From: Phytoactinopolyspora mesophila
Lineage (GTDB): Bacteria > Actinomycetota > Actinomycetes > Jiangellales > Jiangellaceae
Reading direction: 5' to 3'
DNA: 64,000 nucleotides
Assembly (NCBI RefSeq): GCF_010122465.1
Contig: NZ_WLZY01000004.1
Span: 248,001 to 312,000, forward strand
The translations under genes were made by a program, and so were the position numbers. The notes under the pieces were generated by a model. That model was not told where the DNA came from. It saw only the letters and a program-made list of their open reading frames with translations, and did no database searches. This document shows positions 27,092 through 35,504 of the stretch, in pieces (the stretch's first letter is position 1; every line of letters starts with the position of its first letter).

Positions 27092-27913
27092 ATGTTGCTC
27101 GCGATCGATGTCGGTAATACCGAGACGGTGGTCGGCCTTCTCGACGGCCTCGAGGTGAAGCACCACTGGCGGGTATCCACCGTGGCCAACCGGACCGCGG
27201 ATGAGTTGATGGCGTTGTTGCGCGGGCTGTTCACCGGTGTTCACGATCACGATGTGGACGGCGTCGCCGTGTGCTCCACCGTTCCAGCGGTGCTGCGCCC
27301 GGTACGGGCCCTGGTCGAGCGCTATTACCCGAACGTGCCGTCGGTGCTGGTTGAGCCCGGGGTGCGCACCGGCGTGCCCGTTCTGACGGAGAATCCGCGC
27401 GAGGTCGGCTCCGACCGTGTCGTCAACACGTTGGCGGCGATCCATCTATTCGGTGGGCCGTGCATCGTCGTCGATTTCGGTACGGCTACCACGTTCGACG
27501 TCGTGTCGGCCAAGGGCGAGTACATCGGCGGCGCGATCGCCCCAGGCATCGGCGTCTCGCTGGACGCGCTCGGCGATGCCGGAGCTCAGCTGCGCAGGGT
27601 TGAACTGGCCGCGCCGCGTTCGGTGATCGCGAAGAACACGGTCGAGGCACTGCAGTCCGGCGCTTTGTACGGGTTCAGTGGTCAGGTGGACGGAATCGTG
27701 ACTCGGATGGCACACGAGCTCGCCGTGTCGCTGGACGGCCTGCCGGTTATCGCCACCGGTGGCCTCGCGACGGTGGTGTTGGACGAGGCCGCGACGATCA
27801 ACCGCCACGAGCCGTGGTTGACGCTGATCGGCTTGGGTCTCGTCTTCGACCGGAATCTCAACTCGGCTGGGACAGAAGAGCGCCGAGGTCACCGACTTGC
27901 CCCAGGTGGGTGA
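27092..27913 (+). CDS. coaX: Type III pantothenate kinase
   Basis: CoaX phosphorylates pantothenate, the first step of CoA synthesis from the vitamin. Motifs are LLAIDVGNTETVVGL (phosphate-binding), RTADELMALLRGLF, NPREVGSDRVVNTLAAI, CIVVDFGTATTFDVVSAKGEYIGGAIAPGIGVSLDAL and VIATGGLATVV. The gene follows nadC after 29 bp in the same unit, so pantothenate production and use and NAD synthesis are organised together. The last ~18 codons overlap the tail of the convergent sigma-factor gene by 56 bp. Confidence 0.95.
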   Translation: MLLAIDVGNTETVVGLLDGLEVKHHWRVSTVANRTADELMALLRGLFTGVHDHDVDGVAVCSTVPAVLRPVRALVERYYPNVPSVLVEPGVRTGVPVLTENPREVGSDRVVNTLAAIHLFGGPCIVVDFGTATTFDVVSAKGEYIGGAIAPGIGVSLDALGDAGAQLRRVELAAPRSVIAKNTVEALQSGALYGFSGQVDGIVTRMAHELAVSLDGLPVIATGGLATVVLDEAATINRHEPWLTLIGLGLVFDRNLNSAGTEERRGHRLAPGG

Positions 27914-28763
27914 GCTTCTCGGGGTTGATGACACTGTGCATCGTGTGAATCTGCCCGTCGGCGACACCGAAGGTCAGGACGCCGAGCACCTCGTCGCGGG
28001 GTGAGAAGACCCGGAGCGCCGGCTGGCCGTTGGCTTCCACGGGTTCGATGCGCATTCCCACCCGGGCGCTCTGTTTGAGCAGTCCGATGAAGAACCGCGC
28101 GACCTGCACGGGACCGCCGACCGGGTGCTCGAGAGCCGGTGCGTTGCCGCCACCGTCTCCGACGAAGACGACATCGTCAGCGAGTAGCTGATGCAGCGCT
28201 TCCATGTTGCCCTCGTTGGCGGCAGTGAGAAAGCTCTTGGCCAGTTCTGCCTGGTGCTGCCGGTCGGCTTCGAACCTCGGGCGCCGCTCAGCAATCGCTC
28301 GCTTGGCTCTCGCGAGAATCTGGCGGCAGTTGCTCTCGCTCTTCTCGACGATGCCGGCGATCTCGTCATAGCCGTAGCCGAAGACCTCACGCAACAGGAA
28401 GACCGCGCGTTCTACCGGTGCCAGCGTCTCGAGTAGCACGAGGAACGCCGTCGATATGGTCTCATCGGTCTCGACGCGGCGTGCGGGTTCGTCGTCGGAG
28501 GTGATCAGCGGCTCTGGGAGCCACTGCCCGACGTAATGCTCGCGTCGTACCCGTGCCGATCGGAGCGCGTCGATGGCCAGCCGGGTTGTGATGGTGGTGG
28601 CGAAGGCGTCCGGTGAGTCGATGGCGGTGCCGTCCAGCTCACTCTTGTACATCCGCAGGAAGGCATCCTGGACGATGTCTTCGGCCTCGGCCACGCTGCC
28701 GAGCATCCGGTAGGCGATGGAGAACATCAGCGGCCGGAGTTCGTCGTGCTGGAGTACGGTCAC
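27858..28763 (-). CDS. sigJ: ECF41-family RNA polymerase sigma factor with C-terminal SnoaL-like domain
   Basis: Sigma region 2 (LMFSIAYRMLGSVAEAEDIVQDAFLRMYK) and region 4 (VLLETLAPVERAVFLLREVFGYGYDEIAGIVEKSESNCRQILARAKRAI) are joined by a linker carrying WLPEPL. A SnoaL/NTF2-like C-terminal domain with DGGGN and NPEKL follows. These three motifs mark the ECF41 group (M. tuberculosis SigJ type), in which the C-terminal domain modulates activity in place of a separate anti-sigma factor. GTG 28763 is the likely start (MTVLQHDELRPLMFSI). The divergent epimerase gene carries an exact ECF41-type promoter, so it is the probable target. Confidence 0.93.
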   Translation of the reverse strand: MTVLQHDELRPLMFSIAYRMLGSVAEAEDIVQDAFLRMYKSELDGTAIDSPDAFATTITTRLAIDALRSARVRREHYVGQWLPEPLITSDDEPARRVETDETISTAFLVLLETLAPVERAVFLLREVFGYGYDEIAGIVEKSESNCRQILARAKRAIAERRPRFEADRQHQAELAKSFLTAANEGNMEALHQLLADDVVFVGDGGGNAPALEHPVGGPVQVARFFIGLLKQSARVGMRIEPVEANGQPALRVFSPRDEVLGVLTFGVADGQIHTMHSVINPEKLTHLGQVGDLGALLSQPS

Positions 28764-28839
28764 AGGCCGATATAACCATGATCCTGCCCTGCCCACCATG
28801 ACGCCGACATGTTCCAGATATCCGATTTCTTCGATCGAC

Positions 28840-28866
28840 TGTCACAACCGGCTGGGGTGTCTCGTC
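28840..28866 (+). promoter_or_regulatory. ECF41-dependent promoter of the epimerase gene
   Basis: TGTCACA at 28840-28846 is followed after exactly 16 bp by CGTC at 28863-28866. This is the -35/-10 pair described for ECF41 sigma factors. The element lies 26 bp before the epimerase ATG and about 77 bp from the divergent ECF41 gene itself. Confidence 0.8.
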
Positions 28867-28892
28867 GTAGGGGAAACAGAGAGGAGCAGGAC

Positions 28893-29831
28893 ATGAAGAT
28901 CTTCGTAGCGGGTGCCGCCGGCGTGGTCGGCAAACACCTGGTTCCCGAGTTGGTCGCCGCTGGACACGACGTGGTGGGGACCACCCGGGATGCCATGAAG
29001 GCAGACCAAGTGCGAGCTCTTGGCGCGGAGCCGGTTGTGCTCGACGCCCTGGACCGCGACGCCGTCATGACGGCGGTCGCCGATGCACATCCAGATGTCG
29101 TCATCCATCAGCTGACAGCTATCGGCGCGACTGATTTCAAGAAGTTCGACGAGAGCTACGAGATGACTAACCGGCTGCGCACCGAAGGGCTCGACTATCT
29201 CCTGGAAGCTGCCAGGGAGGCCGGTGCCAAGCGATTCATCGCGCAGAGCTTCACCGGCTGGCCGAATGCACGCACCGGCAGCGAGATCAAGACCGAAGAA
29301 GACGCGCTGGACCCGGCCCCGTCGCCGGCGTCCACGAAGTCGCTGGAGGCGATCCGCCACCTGGAGTCTGCCGTGACGGCGGCGGCCGGGATCGAGGGAA
29401 TCGTCCTGCGATATGGCGTGCTCTACGGTCCGGGGACCGCCTTCGGTGCCGGTGGTGAGATGGTGGAGGTGGTTTCCAAGCGCAAGATGCCGATTGTGGG
29501 CGGCGGCGCGGGCGTGTTCTCGTTCGTCCACGTGGCTGATGCCGCGGCAGCAACGGTTGCGGCGCTAGAGAACGGCCGTCCCGGCATCTACAACATCGTC
29601 GACGACGAACCCGCGCCGGTTGTCACCTGGCTGCCGTACCTGGCCGATGTGCTCGGCGCGAAGAATCCGATGAAAATGCCGGCCTTCCTGGCCAAACCGA
29701 TGCTCGGCGAGTTCGGCGTGACGACGATGACGGCCATGCGGGGCTCGTCCAACGCAAAAGCCAAGCGCCAACTCGGCTGGACGCCGGTCCACCGGACGTG
29801 GCGGGACGGGTTCCGCACGCTGACCTCTTGA
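28893..29831 (+). CDS. NAD(P)-dependent epimerase/dehydratase family protein, likely ECF41 target
   Basis: The 312-residue protein is an extended short-chain dehydrogenase: Rossmann motif IFVAGAAGVVGKHLVPELVAAGHDVVG at the N-terminus and the atypical SDR segments ESAVTAAAGIEGIVLRYGVLYGPGTAFG and FSFVHVADAAAATVAALENGRPGIYNIVDDEP. The classical YxxxK Tyr is not obvious. ATG 28893 follows GAGGAG at good distance. Oxidoreductases and epimerases are the usual neighbours and targets of ECF41 sigma factors, and the promoter at 28840-28866 fits this. The substrate is unknown. Confidence 0.9.
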   Translation: MKIFVAGAAGVVGKHLVPELVAAGHDVVGTTRDAMKADQVRALGAEPVVLDALDRDAVMTAVADAHPDVVIHQLTAIGATDFKKFDESYEMTNRLRTEGLDYLLEAAREAGAKRFIAQSFTGWPNARTGSEIKTEEDALDPAPSPASTKSLEAIRHLESAVTAAAGIEGIVLRYGVLYGPGTAFGAGGEMVEVVSKRKMPIVGGGAGVFSFVHVADAAAATVAALENGRPGIYNIVDDEPAPVVTWLPYLADVLGAKNPMKMPAFLAKPMLGEFGVTTMTAMRGSSNAKAKRQLGWTPVHRTWRDGFRTLTS

Positions 29832-29834
29832 GCG

Positions 29835-30185
29835 CTAGCGCACGCCGCCGGCGTCCGGCGCCGGCGGAGGGCTCTTTTCGACGAACTCCCAGCCTGCCGT
29901 TTCGATAGCGCGGTGCGCTGGACCCGTCAAGGCGGCGAAAGACACCTCGAAGCCCGTAGCCTCGCCACGGGCCGTGAGGTTGCGAAGAAACTCAAGCCCA
30001 ACCTCGCCTAGGGAGCGCACCCGGTGCATGTCGACGACGGCATGGGTGAGCCCGCTGATCTGTACAAGCTCGGCGACTTCTTCCACGGCGGCCCTCAACT
30101 GGAGAGCCAGCGCATCGTCGATGTCGCCCGAGAGGAAGACGACGATCTCGCGTCCTCCCCGGTCGACAACCTCGACGGTGTTCAT
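29835..30185 (-). CDS. STAS-domain protein (anti-sigma factor antagonist-like)
   Basis: The 116-residue protein is a single STAS domain: VEVVDRGGREIVVFLSGDIDDALALQLRAAVEEVAELV followed by THAVVDMHRVRSLGEVGLEFLRNL. In SpoIIAA/RsbV relatives a Ser at about the RVRSLG position is phosphorylated by an anti-sigma kinase, and a Ser is present here. ATG 30185 is chosen because AGGAGGAGGTGAGG lies just upstream; the GTG at 30194 falls within that ribosome-binding site. No partner kinase is encoded nearby. It may feed a stress sigma-factor network. Confidence 0.82.
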   Translation of the reverse strand: MNTVEVVDRGGREIVVFLSGDIDDALALQLRAAVEEVAELVQISGLTHAVVDMHRVRSLGEVGLEFLRNLTARGEATGFEVSFAALTGPAHRAIETAGWEFVEKSPPPAPDAGGVR

Positions 30186-30381
30186 GGGCCTCACCTCCTC
30201 CTAGAAGCGTGACACCAGGGGTGGACGGACGCAATGAAGACGACTATTTGTGATCGCTCGAAATGCCTTGGCGAGCGACTCCGGCCACATGAGATCCTGG
30301 CCGTGATACCCGCAGCGGGTATCTGGGCACCTCTGCGTACCGTGCGCGGGAAGAGAATCGAAGACCACTAGGCTGGTGAGT

Positions 30382-31881
30382 ATGAGCGAGCAGATACCCA
30401 CGACCACAGACGACGACCTTCCGGAGCAGATGCGGATCCGTCGTCAGAAGCGTGCGGAACTGCTCGAATCCGGGGCGGAAGCGTATCCCCGGAACTTCGC
30501 GCGTACGCATACGCTCGCTGAGCTCCGGTCCGAGTACCCCAGCCTCGAACCAGGCACTGAGACCGGCGACCGAGTGGCCGTCAGTGGCCGGGTGATCTTC
30601 CTGCGTAACACCGGCAAGCTCTGTTTCGCTCGGCTTCGCGCGGGCGATGGTACCGAGCTGCAGGCAATGCTGGCTCTCGACCGCATCGGTGAGCAGCGCC
30701 TCGCCGACTGGAAACACCTTGTCGACATCGGCGACCACGTAGGTATCGAAGGCGAAGTCATCGCCAGCAAACGCGGCGAACTGTCGGTCCTGGCGGAGAC
30801 TTGGGCCACGGTATCCAAAGCACTTCGTCCGCTGCCGATCGCCCACAAGGCACTGAACGAGGAAACTCGCGTCCGGCAACGCTACGTGGACCTGATTGTC
30901 AACGCGCAAGCGCGAGAGATGGTTCGCACCCGCGCGGCAGTAGTGCGGTCGTTACGTGAAACGCTGCACCAACGTGGTTGCGTCGAAGTGGAGACACCTG
31001 TGCTGCAGGCGATTCACGGCGGCGCGACAGCTCGCCCCTTCGAAACCCATCTCAACGCCTTCGACCTCCCGATGACCCTCCGCATTGCTCTTGAGCTGCA
31101 CCTCAAACGGGCCATCGTGGGCGGTGTCGACCGGGTGTACGAGATAGGCCGGATCTTCCGGAACGAAGGCGTCGACTCGACGCACAGCCCTGAATTCACC
31201 ATGCTCGAGGTCTACGAGGCCTACGGCGATTACGACACGATGGCCGATCTGACTCGGGACCTGGTGCTCGACGCCGCCAAAGCCATTGGGCGCACCGTGG
31301 TTCCGGACGGTCACGGCGCGGAAATAGACCTCGAGGCGCCATGGCGCCGGGTGACGTTGCACGACGCCGTGTCCGACGCCGTGAGCGAAGACATCAACGT
31401 TGACACGCCCGCGTCGCGGCTGCGTGAACTCGCGGCCAAACACGACGTCGCGCTGCAGCCCGGATGGGAAGCAGGCGAGATCGTTCTGGAGCTCTTCGAG
31501 AAACTCGTCGAGCACACCCTGATGACACCCACATTCGTGTGCGACTATCCCGCTTCGGTGCGCCCGCTGGCGCGTGCGCATCGAGCCGATCCGCGGCTGA
31601 CCGAGTCCTGGGATCTGTTTGTGGCCGGGTTCGAACTCGGTGTGGCGTATACCGAGTTGGTCGATCCCGTCATCCAACGCGAACGCCTGGAGGCCCAGTC
31701 TTTGCTTGCGGCGGCGGGCGATCCCGAGGCGATGCAACTGGACGAGGACTTCCTCCGGGCCCTCGAGTACGGCATGCCGCCAACCGGCGGTCTAGGAGTG
31801 GGTGTCGACCGCCTGGTGATGTTGCTGACCGGCAGTGGAATCCGGGACACGATCCTGTTCCCCGTGGTGAAGCCCGAGTGA
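30382..31881 (+). CDS. lysS: Lysyl-tRNA synthetase, class II
   Basis: The 499-residue enzyme charges tRNA-Lys. Residues ~65-165 form the OB-fold anticodon-binding domain (VAVSGRVIFLRNTGKLCFARLRAGDG) and the rest is the class II core: motif 1 around VRSLRETLHQRGCVEVETPVLQAIHGGATARPF, motif 2 YEIGRIFRNEGVDSTHSPEFTMLEVYEAY, motif 3 YGMPPTGGLGVGVDRLVMLL. TAGGCT at 30369-30374 places the transcript start at about ATG 30382, so a leaderless message is likely; GTG 30376 is less favoured. The stop overlaps the next gene (GTGA). Confidence 0.96.
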   Translation: MSEQIPTTTDDDLPEQMRIRRQKRAELLESGAEAYPRNFARTHTLAELRSEYPSLEPGTETGDRVAVSGRVIFLRNTGKLCFARLRAGDGTELQAMLALDRIGEQRLADWKHLVDIGDHVGIEGEVIASKRGELSVLAETWATVSKALRPLPIAHKALNEETRVRQRYVDLIVNAQAREMVRTRAAVVRSLRETLHQRGCVEVETPVLQAIHGGATARPFETHLNAFDLPMTLRIALELHLKRAIVGGVDRVYEIGRIFRNEGVDSTHSPEFTMLEVYEAYGDYDTMADLTRDLVLDAAKAIGRTVVPDGHGAEIDLEAPWRRVTLHDAVSDAVSEDINVDTPASRLRELAAKHDVALQPGWEAGEIVLELFEKLVEHTLMTPTFVCDYPASVRPLARAHRADPRLTESWDLFVAGFELGVAYTELVDPVIQRERLEAQSLLAAAGDPEAMQLDEDFLRALEYGMPPTGGLGVGVDRLVMLLTGSGIRDTILFPVVKPE

Positions 31882-32480
31882 CTGAACGCGCCGGTCCGGA
31901 GCGCGGCGAACAACTAGACGACGCTTCTCCTCCTGCCGTGCCGCCGGGTACGTCTCCATCCTCTTCGGCTCGGCCGCCTTTTATCGTCCGGCGTGCCCGT
32001 ACGGCAGATGTAAAGGAGATACGTCAACTTCTTGATGATTACGCGAGTAAGCGGATATTGCTGTCCAAAGAGACGGTCACCCTCTATGAAGACGTGCAAG
32101 AGTTCTGGGTGGCCGAGACTCCGAGTGATGGCCGCGTGATCGGCTGTGGCGCATTGCATGTCATGTGGGAGGATCTGGCCGAAGTCCGCACATTGGCGAC
32201 TGCTCCGCAGTGGCGCGGCCATGGCGTAGGTCACGTTATCCTCACCAAGTTGCTTGACGTCGCCGTAGAACTCGGCGTGACGCGTGTCTTCTGTCTTACG
32301 TTCGAGGTCGACTTCTTCGCGCGTCACGGGTTCGAAATAGTGGAGAGCGCTCCAGTTGCTCCGGAAGTCTATGCGCAGTTACTCCGTTCCTACGACGAAG
32401 GCGTTGCCGAGTTCCTTGATCTGGACCGAGTCAAACCAAACACGCTGGGCAACATCAGGATGTTGCGACGTTTTGCATGA
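31878..32480 (+). CDS. argA: Amino-acid N-acetyltransferase (ArgA-type GNAT)
   Basis: After a ~35-residue Ser/Pro-rich N-terminus comes a GNAT domain: FIVRRARTADVKEIRQLLDDYASKRILLSKETVTLYEDVQEFWVAE, then ALHVMWEDLAEVRTLATAPQWRGHGVGHVILTKLLDVAVELGVTRVFCLTFEVDFFARHGFE. This is the single-domain N-acetylglutamate synthase type used by actinobacteria for the first step of arginine synthesis. GTG 31878 overlaps the lysS stop, so it is cotranslated. The substrate is inferred from family resemblance. Confidence 0.88.
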   Translation: MTERAGPERGEQLDDASPPAVPPGTSPSSSARPPFIVRRARTADVKEIRQLLDDYASKRILLSKETVTLYEDVQEFWVAETPSDGRVIGCGALHVMWEDLAEVRTLATAPQWRGHGVGHVILTKLLDVAVELGVTRVFCLTFEVDFFARHGFEIVESAPVAPEVYAQLLRSYDEGVAEFLDLDRVKPNTLGNIRMLRRFA

Positions 32481-32601
32481 TGATCCGTTCGCTGTCTACG
32501 CCAGAAGCCTTGTGTAGTCGTAGATTGCAGTTTTACAAATAGTGGCGTACTAATAGAGTCTTAGAACATCCAACAGTGCATGCATTACGAGGGGATCTAA
32601 G
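32481..32601 (+). promoter_or_regulatory. Relatively AT-rich upstream region of lsr2
   Basis: The 121 bp before lsr2 contain runs such as AGTTTTACAAATAG and TACTAATAGAG and are clearly poorer in GC than the rest of the window. Lsr2 binds AT-rich DNA and is often autoregulated, so this may be both promoter and binding target. The TACTAATAG segment is a reasonable -10 candidate. This is inferred from base composition. Confidence 0.4.
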
Positions 32602-32934
32602 ATGGCCCAGAAGGTTCAAGTCATTCTTCTCGACGACCTAGACGGCGGCGAGGCGGATGAAACCATCAACTTCGGTCTGGACGGCGCAAGCTACGAGATC
32701 GATCTGTCGAAGAAGAACGCCGCGAAGCTGCGTGACGTTCTTGCCCCCTATGTCGCGACGGCGCGTAAAGCTGGCACCAAGCGTGCCCGTGGTCGCGCCA
32801 GGTCCGGAGCAGGTCGTGGTAGCGCCACAGATACCGCGGCTGTTCGTGAATGGGCTCGTGCGCAAGGGCTCAAGGTGTCCGACCGTGGCCGTATTCCGGC
32901 TGACATTCTCGAGAAGTATGAGGCCAGCCGCTGA
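32602..32934 (+). CDS. lsr2: Lsr2 nucleoid-associated protein
   Basis: Lsr2 is the actinobacterial H-NS counterpart that bridges and silences AT-rich, often foreign, DNA. The N-terminal dimerisation domain (AQKVQVILLDDLDGGEADETINFGLDGASYEIDLSKKNAAKLRDVLAPYV) is followed by a basic linker and the C-terminal DNA-binding domain with its AT-hook-like RGR (VREWARAQGLKVSDRGRIPADILEKYEAS). Length (110 aa) is standard. A strong hairpin terminator follows at 33006-33041. Confidence 0.97.
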   Translation: MAQKVQVILLDDLDGGEADETINFGLDGASYEIDLSKKNAAKLRDVLAPYVATARKAGTKRARGRARSGAGRGSATDTAAVREWARAQGLKVSDRGRIPADILEKYEASR

Positions 32935-33005
32935 ATCGTGGTTGGCAGTGCGGGGCGCAAGCCCAGCAGGGGTTTAAGAGCAGGCGCCGAAACTGGTGCC
33001 GAACC

Positions 33006-33041
33006 GTCAAGGGCTCCCACGTGGATGTGGGAGCCCTTGAC
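33006..33041. terminator. Strong hairpin between lsr2 and the FAH gene
   Basis: A perfect 15-bp stem (33006-33020 with 33027-33041; arm GTCAAGGGCTCCCAC) closes a 6-nt loop. It lies between two convergent genes, lsr2 and the FAH hydrolase, and should terminate in both directions. There is no long T-run, as is common for actinobacterial terminators. Confidence 0.8.
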
Positions 33042-33089
33042 GCTTGTCCAGGCCACTGCTCTGGTCCCCGTGGCCAGTCTCGTGCCCAG

Positions 33090-33938
33090 TCAGGCCGGTA
33101 CGAGCGTCTGGCGCTGACGGCCGAGGCCGGGAATCTCTAGTTCGACGACGTCACCTGGCTTCAGGTATGGCTGCCCAGCCATACCGAGCGCAACGCCCGC
33201 AGGCGTGCCGGTATTCACGAGGTCGCCGGGTTCGAGCACCATGAACTGGCTCAGATACCAGATGACATGTCCGATTCCAAAGATCAGATTCGACGAGTTC
33301 CCATCCTGCCTGAGTTCGCCATTGACCCAAAGCCGTAGGTCGAGTTTCTCTGCGTCGGGCACTTCTTGGGCCGGCACCAGCCACGGCCCGAGCGGATTGA
33401 ACGTTTCACATGATTTGCCTTTGTCCCATTGGCCGCCGCGTTCGAGTTGGAACTCTCGCTCGGAGACGTCATGAGAGATGGTGTAGCCGGCGATCACGTC
33501 CATCGCGGCGGCCGGCGAATCCAGGTAGCGGCCGGTCTTCCCGATCACCACTCCGAGTTCGATTTCCCAGTCGGTCTTCTTGCTGCCGCGCGGTATCAGG
33601 ACGTCGTCGTTCGGGCCGACGACGGTGTATGGCGCCTTCATGAAGATGACGGGTTCGCTAGGAATGTCCATCCCGCTCTCGGCGGCGTGATCGCTGTAGT
33701 TCAGGCCGATGCACACAATCTTTCCGGGGCGCGCGATCGGAGCGCCGATTCGCTGGCCCGATGATTCCACTGGAGCCAGTTCACCCGCCTCCAATGCCTG
33801 GCGGGTCCGAGCGATTCCGTCATCCGCCAAGAATGCCCCGTCGATATCGGAAGTGATCGGCGCGAGATCGAAGGTGGTCTCGTCGACTCGGACAGCGGGA
33901 CGCTCGGCGCCAGCTTCTCCGATGCGCAAAAGCTGCAT
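33090..33938 (-). CDS. Fumarylacetoacetate hydrolase (FAH) family protein
   Basis: The 282-residue protein has a FAH fold: VCIGLNYSDHAAESGMDIPSEPVIFMKAPYTVVGPNDDVLIP, then KTDWEIELGVVIGK with the Glu-x-Glu metal ligands, and LEPGDLVNTGTPAGVALG. Such enzymes hydrolyse C-C bonds of diketo acids or act on ureidoglycolate, oxaloacetate or 2,4-diketo-3-deoxy sugar acids. Its position next to lactate and rhamnose genes suggests a sugar-acid substrate, but the sequence does not decide it. The start at 33938 has AGGAGAG at the proper distance. Confidence 0.88.
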   Translation of the reverse strand: MQLLRIGEAGAERPAVRVDETTFDLAPITSDIDGAFLADDGIARTRQALEAGELAPVESSGQRIGAPIARPGKIVCIGLNYSDHAAESGMDIPSEPVIFMKAPYTVVGPNDDVLIPRGSKKTDWEIELGVVIGKTGRYLDSPAAAMDVIAGYTISHDVSEREFQLERGGQWDKGKSCETFNPLGPWLVPAQEVPDAEKLDLRLWVNGELRQDGNSSNLIFGIGHVIWYLSQFMVLEPGDLVNTGTPAGVALGMAGQPYLKPGDVVELEIPGLGRQRQTLVPA

Positions 33939-34147
33939 GCTTACTCTCCTGAGGATATAGGGATCTCGGTTAACGATTCTGTCAGTTTGCCCGACGAAAC
34001 CAAAGTCGTAGTCAGAGTGCGAGACAGGCCGGTCTTTCTACTTTCGGTCCGGTTATCCGATCAACTATGCCGGCACCCGGAAATCGAGCTATTTGACCAG
34101 GATTCGGGGTTAGGAGTCGTGCGGCATGTGGCCCAGACAAATGATGA

Positions 34148-35359
34148 TCACGGAACGCGTACATGGTCCGGGCTGAGCTCGCTCACGGATTGCACGCCAA
34201 GCAATTGCATCGTGCGCCGAACCTCGGTCGAGAGGATCTCCGCGGCCCGGGATACGCCGCGTTCGCCCCCGGCCATCAGGCCGTATAGGTACGCGCGCCC
34301 CACCAGGCAGGCGTCAGCACCGAGAGCCATCGCCGCCACCACGTCGGCTCCGTTCGTGATGCCGGTGTCAAGGTAGACCTCGGCGCGGTTTCCGATGGCG
34401 GCGACGACATCGGGGAGTAGCCGCAGCGGCGTGGGAGCACGGTCGAGCTGGCGGCCACCGTGATTCGACAAGACGATCGCGTCCGCGCCCGCATCGACCA
34501 CTCGCTCGGCGTCAGCGGTTGTCTGTATGCCTTTGACGATCAGCGGGCCGTTCCAGATAGACCGGAGCCAGGCGAGATCGTCGACCGTCATTGTCGGGTC
34601 GAACAGTGTGTTCAGGAGTTCGGCGACCGTTCCCTGCCATTCGGAAAGCGACGCGAACGCGAGCGGCTCGGTGGTGAGTAGGTTGACCCACCAGCTGGGA
34701 TGCATGGCGGCGTCGAGAACCGTCTTGGCGGTCAAGGTGGGTGGCAATGTGAAGCCGTTGCGTACGTCTCTGAGCCGGGCTCCGGCCACGGGAACGTCAA
34801 CGGTCAGCATCAGTGCCTCGTAGCCGGCAGCCGCCGCCCGCTTGACCAGCTCCTCCCCGGCCGCCCGGTCCTTCCAGACGTAGAGCTGGAACCAGGTGCG
34901 AGCGGTGGGTGCCGCGGCGGCCACGTCTTCGATCGACGTGGTTCCCATCGTGGAGAGGGCGTACGGGATGCCGGCGCGTTCGGCGACGCGTACTACTGCG
35001 CTTTCGCCCTCGTGATGCATCATCCGGGTGAAGCCCGTAGGCGCGAATGCGAACGGCATGGCGCTCGGTTTGCCCAGGATACTCGTCGAGGTGTCGACTT
35101 CTGCGACGTTGCGCAGGACCGACGGCCGCAGCTCCAGGTCGCGGAAGAGCTGCCGGGCACGGCGGAGGCTGATCTCGGCTTCGGCGGCGCCGTCGGTGTA
35201 GTCGAATACCGAGCGTGGCGTGCGGCGCCTGGCGATCCGGCGCAGGTCGGAGATGGTCAGGGCTTTCTCGAGGCGACGGTCGGTCGGGTTGACCGTCATC
35301 GGCTTGGTGCGGAGAAGCGGTTTGAGTTCGGACCATCTCGGTAGCTGGCGCTGGGTCAT
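34148..35359 (-). CDS. lldD: L-lactate dehydrogenase, FMN-dependent (alpha-hydroxy-acid oxidase family)
   Basis: The 403-residue flavoprotein has the family landmarks: an N-terminal [96 protein letters not shown], the active-site [15 protein letters not shown] with the catalytic His and Arg, and the FMN-phosphate site [25 protein letters not shown]. It oxidises L-lactate to pyruvate at the membrane. Divergent from an LldR-type regulator with two matching operators. In this island it would consume the lactate formed from rhamnose. Mycofactocin-linked homologues exist, so other hydroxy acids are possible. Confidence 0.9.
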   Translation of the reverse strand: MTQRQLPRWSELKPLLRTKPMTVNPTDRRLEKALTISDLRRIARRRTPRSVFDYTDGAAEAEISLRRARQLFRDLELRPSVLRNVAEVDTSTSILGKPSAMPFAFAPTGFTRMMHHEGESAVVRVAERAGIPYALSTMGTTSIEDVAAAAPTARTWFQLYVWKDRAAGEELVKRAAAAGYEALMLTVDVPVAGARLRDVRNGFTLPPTLTAKTVLDAAMHPSWWVNLLTTEPLAFASLSEWQGTVAELLNTLFDPTMTVDDLAWLRSIWNGPLIVKGIQTTADAERVVDAGADAIVLSNHGGRQLDRAPTPLRLLPDVVAAIGNRAEVYLDTGITNGADVVAAMALGADACLVGRAYLYGLMAGGERGVSRAAEILSTEVRRTMQLLGVQSVSELSPDHVRVP

Positions 35360-35438
35360 CGAACACTCCGGCAGTGGTCTAAGGGTCGCGCCGGTGGGCC
35401 GGCTGGACCGTCGGATACGGTGCCACGTCTGGCAACCG

Positions 35439-35453
35439 TGTGGTCCTACCACA
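35439..35453. promoter_or_regulatory. LldR/FadR-type operator 1
   Basis: TGTGGTCCTACCACA is a perfect inverted repeat TGTGGT-N3-ACCACA that fits the FCD-GntR consensus TNGTNNNACNA. It lies between lldD and its divergent regulator, about 80 bp upstream of lldD. Confidence 0.8.
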
Positions 35454-35462
35454 GTAGGCGCG

Positions 35463-35477
35463 TGTGGTTAGACCACA
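35463..35477. promoter_or_regulatory. LldR/FadR-type operator 2
   Basis: TGTGGTTAGACCACA is a second copy of the same inverted repeat, 24 bp centre to centre from operator 1; flanking G and C extend its symmetry. The regulator's putative -10 is TAGGCT at 35493-35498, so this operator covers the -35 position of the regulator's promoter. Confidence 0.8.
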
Positions 35478-35504
35478 CAAAGGCGCAGGAAGTAGGCTGA
35501 TCAC

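Noticed and set aside
30195-30381. T-box leader upstream of lysS
   Set aside because: No T-box core sequence or specifier loop is visible, and the -10 box adjacent to the start indicates a leaderless message.
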